This document shows positions 54,077-59,383 of a stretch of DNA of 59,383 bases, one piece after another (within the stretch, counting starts at the first letter, position 1; each line of letters begins with the position of its first letter). The notes beneath the pieces are model-generated. The model ran no database searches and was not told the DNA's origin. It worked only from the letters and a program-made list of their open reading frames with translations. This DNA is from Phytophthora sp. 'mugwort' (Eukaryota > Oomycota > Peronosporomycetes > Peronosporales > Peronosporaceae). The position numbers and the translations under genes are program-made. The DNA lies in the NCBI GenBank assembly GCA_033558025.1, contig JAUCEF010000086.1, positions 1-59,383 on the forward strand, given 5' to 3'.

Positions 54077-54380
54077 TTATAATGATAATAAATTTATTTT
54101 ATAAATTGAAATATCTCCATATAATTTAAAGAAAATAATCATAATAGCTAATCCAATAGCTGATTCTGCTGCAGCTACTGTTAAAATTAATAAAGAAAAA
54201 ACTTGTCCTATTATATCATCAATTAAAACTGCAAAATAAATAAAATTTAAATTAATTGATAATAATAATAATTCAATAGACATTAAAATAATAATAATAT
54301 TCTGTCTATTTAAAATTATACCAAATAATCCAAGACAGAATAAAAAAAAAAGTAAAAATAAAATGATTTAAAATATTCAT
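54077..54380 (-). CDS. nad4L: nad4L (IR2 right), frameshifted
   Basis: Mirror copy. The 5' end ATGAATATTTTA is correct here, but a T10 run near 54350 (T9 in the left copy) breaks the frame before CLGLFGIIL. Confidence 0.92.
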
Positions 54381-54382
54381 AA

Positions 54383-55364
54383 TTAAATTAACCAATTAAA
54401 ACTTATTAAAATACTTGCAGTATATAAAAACCAGGATAATGAAAAAGGTAGAAATACTTTCCAACCTAAACGCATTAATTGGTCATAACGATATCGAGGT
54501 AAAATAGCTCGAGCAACTACAAATAAAACAACAAAAAAACAAATTTTAATACTAAACCAAAAAGATCCGGGTAAAAAATTAATACAATTTATACTAAAAG
54601 GGAAAGGTGCTAACCCAACCACCTAAAAATAAAATCGTAGTTAAACTACTCATTAATAACATATTAGCATATTCACCTAAAAAAAATAATGCAAAACCCA
54701 TTGCAGAATATTCTACATTATAACCTGAAACTAATTCAGCTTCAGCTTCAGGTAAATCAAAGGGATGTCGATTTGTTTCTGCTAAACAAGATATAAAAAA
54801 AATTATAAAAATAGGAAAAAGAGGAAAACAATACCATACCGTTTTTTGTGCCCAAATAATAGAAATTAAATTTAAAGATTTTGCACAAACAATTACTGAA
54901 AGAATTGAAAACCCAATAGTTAATTCATATGAAATCATTTGTGCTGTTGATCTTAAAGCCCCTAAAAACGAATATTTAGAATTACTTGACCAACCACCTA
55001 TAATAACACCGTATACACCTAAAGATGAAATTGCTATTAAATATAAAATACCAATATTTAATTCAGTAAAAAACATACCAAAACCTAAAGGTATTATTGT
55101 CCAACTTAATAGACTTAAAAAAAAAGCTAAAATAGGTGCAAATATAAATAAAATTACATCAGCATTACTTGGTAAAATTGTTTCTTTTACGAATAATTTA
55201 AGACCATCAGCTAATGGTTGTAATAATCCAAAAGTACCTACAACATTAGGTCCTCTTCTTCTTTGAATAGAAGCTAATATTTTACGTTCAACTAAAGTAA
55301 AATAAGCCACAGCAATTAATAAAGGTAATATGAAAATTAAAAATTTTAAAATTGTGTATATCAT
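54383..55364 (-). CDS. nad1: nad1 (IR2 right), one frameshift
   Basis: Mirror of the intact left copy. The break near 54613 is one extra base in the codons for GGWLAPFPF. Confidence 0.95.
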
Positions 55365-57365
55365 AATAATTTTGATTGATTTTTGAAAATTTTATTAGAA
55401 TTAATCAATATTTTTGAATATTGTTCTAATATATTTGTATAATAATTATTTTTAATTAATGAATCTAAAAAATTAATATTAATTTTTAAAATTTTTTATT
55501 AAAACTAAAATTATAAATAATTTTTATTTTTTTTTTTAATAAATAAGGTAAAATATCTTTAATTTTTAAAAAAGCTTCTGATTTAGATTGATTTTTATTT
55601 AATAAAAATTTATAAAGATTTCTATAAATTATAGAATCTTTACGTTGTTCTATATTTACATTTAAAATTTGTTCATTTTTTTGAATAAAACCTTCTAAAT
55701 TAATATACATTCCATTTTTTTCTAAAAAAGTTAATCCAGGTAAAATTAGATTTGAATTTTGAGCATCTTTAGTAAAATGATGTCCTTGATAAATAACAAA
55801 ACTATTTTTAGTTATTTTTAATTTATTTTGTAAATTTGTATTAAATAAATAATATAATTTTGAATTATTTAACATATTTAATGATTTTGGAAAAGTAATT
55901 TCAAAAAAATTAATTAAAGAAGTTTGAAATTAAAGAAATTAATATTATGGTTAATAAATGATAAATTTTTTAATTTTGATAATAAAAAAAAACCATTTTT
56001 TTGATTTAAAATATTACTACCTATAATAATTAAAGGTTTTTTTGCTTTTTTTAATTGTTTACAAAATACATGTTTTCCTAAAATAATATTTATTAAAGTT
56101 TTAAAAGTTAATCCTAAATGTTTTACTGGATAAGTAAAATTAATTTTATTACCGATATATGCTATTTTAAAATTTCCTTTTTTTAAACGATTAATTAAAT
56201 GAATATTTAAAATAGAACCTTCTTGACGAATATCACTACCAATTATTAAACAAACATCAGATTCTTCAATAGATTTTAAAGTATTATTAAATAAAAAATT
56301 TGAAGCTAAATCAGAATTTATCTTAATTTGTCGATTTTTTAAAAATTGTTCATAATTTACATTTGAAATTCCTAATTTATTTAAATTTTTTTTTAATAAA
56401 AAAAGAGATTCTAAATCAGTTAAATCACCAATAATACTTTTAGCATTAAAACTATCTGTAATTATCAATTTTTTATTAATAATATTTAGAGCATCTAACC
56501 AAGAAATCCTATGAAAATTGTTTTGATTATCTTTTAATAATGGATATTTTAATCGTTGATATTTTAAACTATCAAAAAAATATCTTGTTTTATCTGATAT
56601 CCATTCTTTATTAATATTAAAATTAGTTTTAGGTAAAATACGTATAATTTCATTATTAAAAATATCAATTTTAATATTTGAACCAATACTATCTAAAATA
56701 GCAATACCCTCTTTTTTTTTTAATTCCCAAGAACGTGCTTTAAAAGTATAGGGTTTAGAAGTTAATGCACCAACAGGACATAAATCTACTAAATTACCAG
56801 AAAATTCGGATTTAAAAATATTTGAAGAATAAAAATTAATTTCAGTTTTATTACCACGACCTGTTGTACCTAAACCGTCAATTCCACAAATTTCATTAGC
56901 AAAACGTACACAACGTGTACAATGAATACATCTTGTCATAATTGTTTTAATAAAAGGACCACAATATTTATCTTCAACGCCACGTTTTTTAAAAAAAAAA
57001 CGACTACGATCCGATCCAAAAATCATTGTTTGATCTTGTAAATCACATTCTGACGCTTGATCACAAATAGGACAATCTAATGGATGATTTATTAAAAGAA
57101 ATTCTAATACACTTTCACGTGCTTTTTGTACTAAAGGAGTATTAGTAAATATTTTCATATTTGGTATTAAAGGCATTGCACATGAAGCTACAGGTTTAGG
57201 GGAATTTTCGATTTCAACTAAACACATACGACAATTACCGGCAATTTGTAAATTCTCTTGAAAACAGAATTTAGGGATTTGAATTTTAAAATTATTACAT
57301 GCTTGTAAAACTGTTAAATTTTTATTAACTTTTAATTCGATATTGTTAATATATATATTAATCAT
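55361..57365 (-). CDS. nad11: nad11, full length (IR2 right), two frameshifts
   Basis: NADH dehydrogenase subunit 11 (75 kDa, NuoG-like), the entry-module FeS subunit of complex I, about 667 codons. It is mitochondrially encoded only in some protists. N-terminal 2Fe-2S ligands are in [19 protein letters not shown]; the His-ligated 4Fe-4S motif is [18 protein letters not shown]; a second 4Fe-4S motif is [16 protein letters not shown] with [10 protein letters not shown]. The remainder is a degenerate molybdopterin-oxidoreductase-like domain. Breaks near 55930 and 55495 (one T missing each) are in frame in the left copy. It is preceded upstream by two trnL genes. Confidence 0.95.
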
Positions 57366-57447
57366 TTTAATGATAAAAAATTAAATAAAATATAAATTTA
57401 TTTTCACTAAAAAGATATATTTTATTTAAAATATATTATTATAGTAA

Positions 57448-57530
57448 TATCAAAGAAGGGATTTGAACCCTTAACGCTTTTAAGCTTTACATCCTAAGTG
57501 TAACGTGTTTACCAATTTCACCACTTTGAT
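57448..57530 (-). tRNA. trnL: tRNA-Leu (UAG)
   Basis: Class II; acceptor ATCAAAG/CTTTGAT; anticodon TAG in TTACACTTAGGATGTAA. Confidence 0.92.
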
Positions 57531-57539
57531 AATAAAAAT

Positions 57540-57620
57540 ACCTACTATTGGACTTGAACCAATAACCCTAAAAGGGAACAGATTTTAAATCTATCGTGTT
57601 TACCAATTTCACCAAGTAGG
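57540..57620 (-). tRNA. trnL: tRNA-Leu (UAA)
   Basis: Class II; acceptor CCTACT/AGTAGG; anticodon TAA in AGATTTAAAATCT. Reads the abundant UUA codons. Confidence 0.92.
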
Positions 57621-57639
57621 CTAATATTTTTTTAAATAT

Positions 57640-58382
57640 ATGAAAAAAAAAAAAATAATAACTTATTTACAATTACATTTATTTGAATAAAATATAATTT
57701 TTTTATACTTTTAATCACTTTTTTTTATCTTTTTATAATTTCATATTATTTTTCTGATCAATTAATATATTTATTAGTTAATAATTTACTTAATAAAAAT
57801 ATGTTAAAATATTTTATTTTTACTAATATTACTGAAATTTTTATTACTAATATTTTTATAGCAATTTTCATAACAACTTTTATAACAATTCAATTAAGTT
57901 TTTTATTATTTTGGTTTTTTTTATCAAAAGGTTTATATAAATTTGAAAATTTTATTTTTATAAAATTTTATATTTTTTTTATAATTTTTAATTTTTTTAT
58001 AATAAAATTTATTTTTACTAATATTATTCCACATATTTGGGATTTTTTATTAAATTTAAATTTTTCAAATTTATATCTTTTAACAATTTATTTTGAACCA
58101 AAAATTGATAATTATTTTGATTTTATTTTTTCTTCTTTTATTTATATATTTATAATATTTATTTATTTTTTTTCTTTATTTTTTTTTATATCAAATAATA
58201 TTTTAAAAATTAAAATAATTATTAATTTAAGAAAATTCTTTTATTTAAAAATAATATTATTGAGTGCTTTAATTACACCACCAGATATATTTAATTTTAT
58301 ATTAATTTATTTTATCTTTTTTTTTTTTTTTGAAATATTTATTTATATTTCAATATATTTAAATAAATATAAATTAATTTAA
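57640..58382 (+). CDS. tatC: TatC (mttB/ymf16), one frameshift
   Basis: Sec-independent protein translocase subunit TatC, about 248 codons, six TM helices, inner membrane. The signature is LSALITPPDIFNFILIYF near residues 205-225, preceded by INLRKFFYLKI; the N-terminus reads MKKKKIITYLQLHLFE, matching the TatC start with its HLxEL motif. The frame stops at 57688-57690 and resumes as KYNFFILLITFFYL if one A is added in the GAATAAAA stretch, in single-copy sequence. In bacteria TatC recognises twin-Arg signals; in mitochondria it is thought to serve Rieske protein assembly. Its 3' end overlaps convergent rpl31 by 9 nt. Confidence 0.88.
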
Positions 58383-58577
58383 TTTATTTTTTTTTATAAA
58401 ATTTAATTTACTTTTATTTAAATTGATATTTGTATTTGTAATAATATCTGTTTCTTTAAAAATTCTTAAATTTAATTGATAATTTTTTAAATACTTAATA
58501 GATGTTATTTTTAAAGAAGATCCATTTGTTAAAATAATTTTATTTTTATAGGTAAAAAATTTTTTATTTTTATTCAT
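58374..58577 (-). CDS. rpl31: Ribosomal protein L31
   Basis: Large-subunit protein L31, 67 codons from ATG 58577. A start ten codons upstream would overlap trnC. Features: FFTYKNKIILTNGSSLKI (like the L31 VTLTNGSxF strand) and a basic C-terminal tail LNKSKLNFIKKNKLN. The zinc Cys residues of bacterial L31 are absent. It is known in mtDNA of some stramenopiles (recalled). The call rests mainly on the NGSS strand and size. Confidence 0.7.
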   Translation of the reverse strand: MNKNKKFFTYKNKIILTNGSSLKITSIKYLKNYQLNLRIFKETDIITNTNINLNKSKLNFIKKNKLN

Positions 58578-58594
58578 ATAATATAATTTATTTT

Positions 58595-58665
58595 GGCTAG
58601 ATAACATAAAGGTAATGTAAAGGACTGCAAATCCTTTAATGACGGTTCGAATCCGTCTCTAGCTT
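58595..58665 (+). tRNA. trnC: tRNA-Cys (GCA)
   Basis: Acceptor GGCTAGA/TCTAGCT with a terminal G-T, anticodon GCA in GGACTGCAAATCC. On the opposite strand from rpl31. Confidence 0.9.
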
Positions 58666-58669
58666 TTAA

Positions 58670-58754
58670 AGGATAGAGTGGGATTTGAACCCACGGTATT
58701 ATTACATACTTCAGTTTTCAAGACTGACACCTTAAACCACTCGATCACCTATCC
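58670..58754 (-). tRNA. trnS: tRNA-Ser (UGA)
   Basis: Class II; acceptor GGATAG/CTATCC; anticodon TGA in CAGTCTTGAAAACTG. Reads UCN codons. Confidence 0.93.
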
Positions 58755-58763
58755 ATATTAAAA

Positions 58764-59178
58764 TTAACGTCTTTTTTGTTTTTTTTAATCTACAACCATT
58801 AAAAGGTTTTGTTGTTTTATCTAAAATATATTTTATTTTAATTTTTTTATTTTTTATATTTTTTAAAACATTATATCGACCTAAACCAGTACCATGTAAA
58901 TAAATTTTTAATTTTTTTATTTTTTTAATTGAAGATATTTATTAATTTTATATACAATTAATTGAACATTATATGGTGTATTTTTTTTAAAACGTGTTTT
59001 TTTTAATGATTTTGTAGACCATTGTTTTAAAAGATTTCCTTTATAAGTTGTTAAACTTATAATAGTATTTTTTAAATTTGCTGTAATATGTAAATTTGTT
59101 AAAATTAAAGGATTTTTTTTTTTTAAATTTATTTTTTTTTTAAATTTATTTTTAAAATTATATTTATTTTTTATTCAT
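58764..59178 (-). CDS. rps11: Ribosomal protein S11, several frameshifts
   Basis: Small-subunit platform protein S11, about 135-138 codons when joined. In order: LTNLHITANLKNTIISLTTYKGN, KQWSTKSLKKTRF, TPYNVQLIVYKI, LHGTGLGRYNVLKN (G-x-G-x-GR motif) and DKTTKPFNGCRLKKTKK, ending in RR. It matches S11 from the NNTIxTVTD strand to the PHNGCRPPKKRR tail. Breaks occur in A runs near 59165, 58930 and 58780. It follows rps13 by 12 nt, the bacterial alpha-operon order. Confidence 0.85.
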
Positions 59179-59190
59179 AGAATAATAACT

Positions 59191-59383
59191 TTATCTTTTT
59201 TTTTTTTTTTGACTTTTAAATGGTCGTTTATTACGTGAAATACGTTTTTGAATAAAAATTTTTTTTAATTTTTTAGATGTTTTTGAATTTGTATGAGTAC
59301 GTTGTCCTCTAACAGGTAATCCCCTGACTTTGTCTAATTCCACGATTACTTTTAATTTCTACTAATTCATTTAATCTTTCAGT
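59191..59383 (-). CDS. rps13: Ribosomal protein S13, C-terminal part, cut by window end
   Basis: The last ~64 codons of S13. Recognisable parts are ERLNELVEIKSNRGIRQS then RGLPVRGQRTHTNSKTSKK, matching the bacterial RGLRHRRGLPVRGQRT segment that contacts 16S rRNA, and a Lys-rich end. One extra base near 59327 breaks the frame between the two parts. The N-terminal half lies beyond the window. Confidence 0.88.

Larger units (their letters stand above)
54067..56930 (-). repeat. Right arm of second palindrome (IR2)
   Basis: Inverted copy of the left arm. It runs on without a break into the 5' part of nad11 and trnL, so this side is probably the native context. Confidence 0.93.

Overview
This window is mitochondrial DNA from a protist. 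It is extremely A+T rich and intron-free, with bacterial-type rns and rnl, a complete mitochondrial nad set (nad1, 2, 3, 4, 4L, 5, 6, 7, 9, 11), cox1-3, cob, atp1/6/9, many ribosomal protein genes and tatC. Retained nad11, atp1, tatC, rps10 and rpl31, the order trnY-rns-trnW-cox2-small ORF-cox1, and rpl6-rps2-rps4 / rpl14-rpl5 clusters fit a stramenopile on the oomycete/hyphochytrid side (inference; no search was run). TGG encodes Trp, TTA encodes Leu and TGA ends nad11, so the standard code applies. This argues against a thraustochytrid-type code.

Layout. Positions 1-22044 and 22045-about 44090 are two arms of one giant inverted repeat, called arm A and arm B here. Each arm carries, from the outside in: nad2, nad7, a putative rpl10, trnH, nad4, trnE, atp1, nad5, nad6, trnR(UCU), orf137, cox1, a 32-codon ORF, cox2, trnW, rns, trnY, trnG(UCC), orf176, trnG(GCC), rpl5, rpl14, trnfM, trnP, trnM, trnS(GCU), trnN, rnl, orf250, rps4, rps2 and rpl6. 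The arms meet inside rpl6 with essentially no spacer. From 44.1 to 51.2 kb is single copy: the rest of nad2, trnF, rps10, trnR(GCG)-Q-I-V, rps12, rps7, cox3, atp6, trnD, nad3, atp9, nad9, cob. At 51169-56930 a second palindrome holds nad11-nad1-nad4L twice; the left nad11 lacks its 5' end and abuts cob. The right end (56.9-59.4 kb) has the nad11 5' end, trnL(UAG), trnL(UAA), tatC, rpl31, trnC, trnS(UGA), rps11 and a partial rps13.

The genes form one functional set: complex I, III, IV and V core subunits, the ribosome and tRNAs that translate them, and a TatC translocase. The most attractive novelty is a 32-residue, TatA-shaped protein encoded between cox2 and cox1, identical in both arms, which together with tatC could form a minimal mitochondrial Tat system. 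Other points of interest are an orf250 built of 24 hexapeptide repeats directly after a short rps4 (possibly a split rps4), strong hairpins at the 3' ends of at least seven genes, a recurring ATTCTTTAAGA-type element upstream of genes, and two membrane proteins of unknown function.

Caveat. Many genes carry single-base indels in homopolymers that are usually corrected in the other copy, which is the pattern of unpolished long reads. Both palindromes break genes at their junctions (rpl6, nad11) and look like either fold-back chimeras or products of unusual mtDNA ends. The unique sequence is only about 34 kb. Genes expected in this lineage but absent (atp8, rps3, rps8, rps14, rps19, rpl2, rpl16, trnK, trnA) probably lie outside the window, beyond the rpl6 and rps13 breaks.
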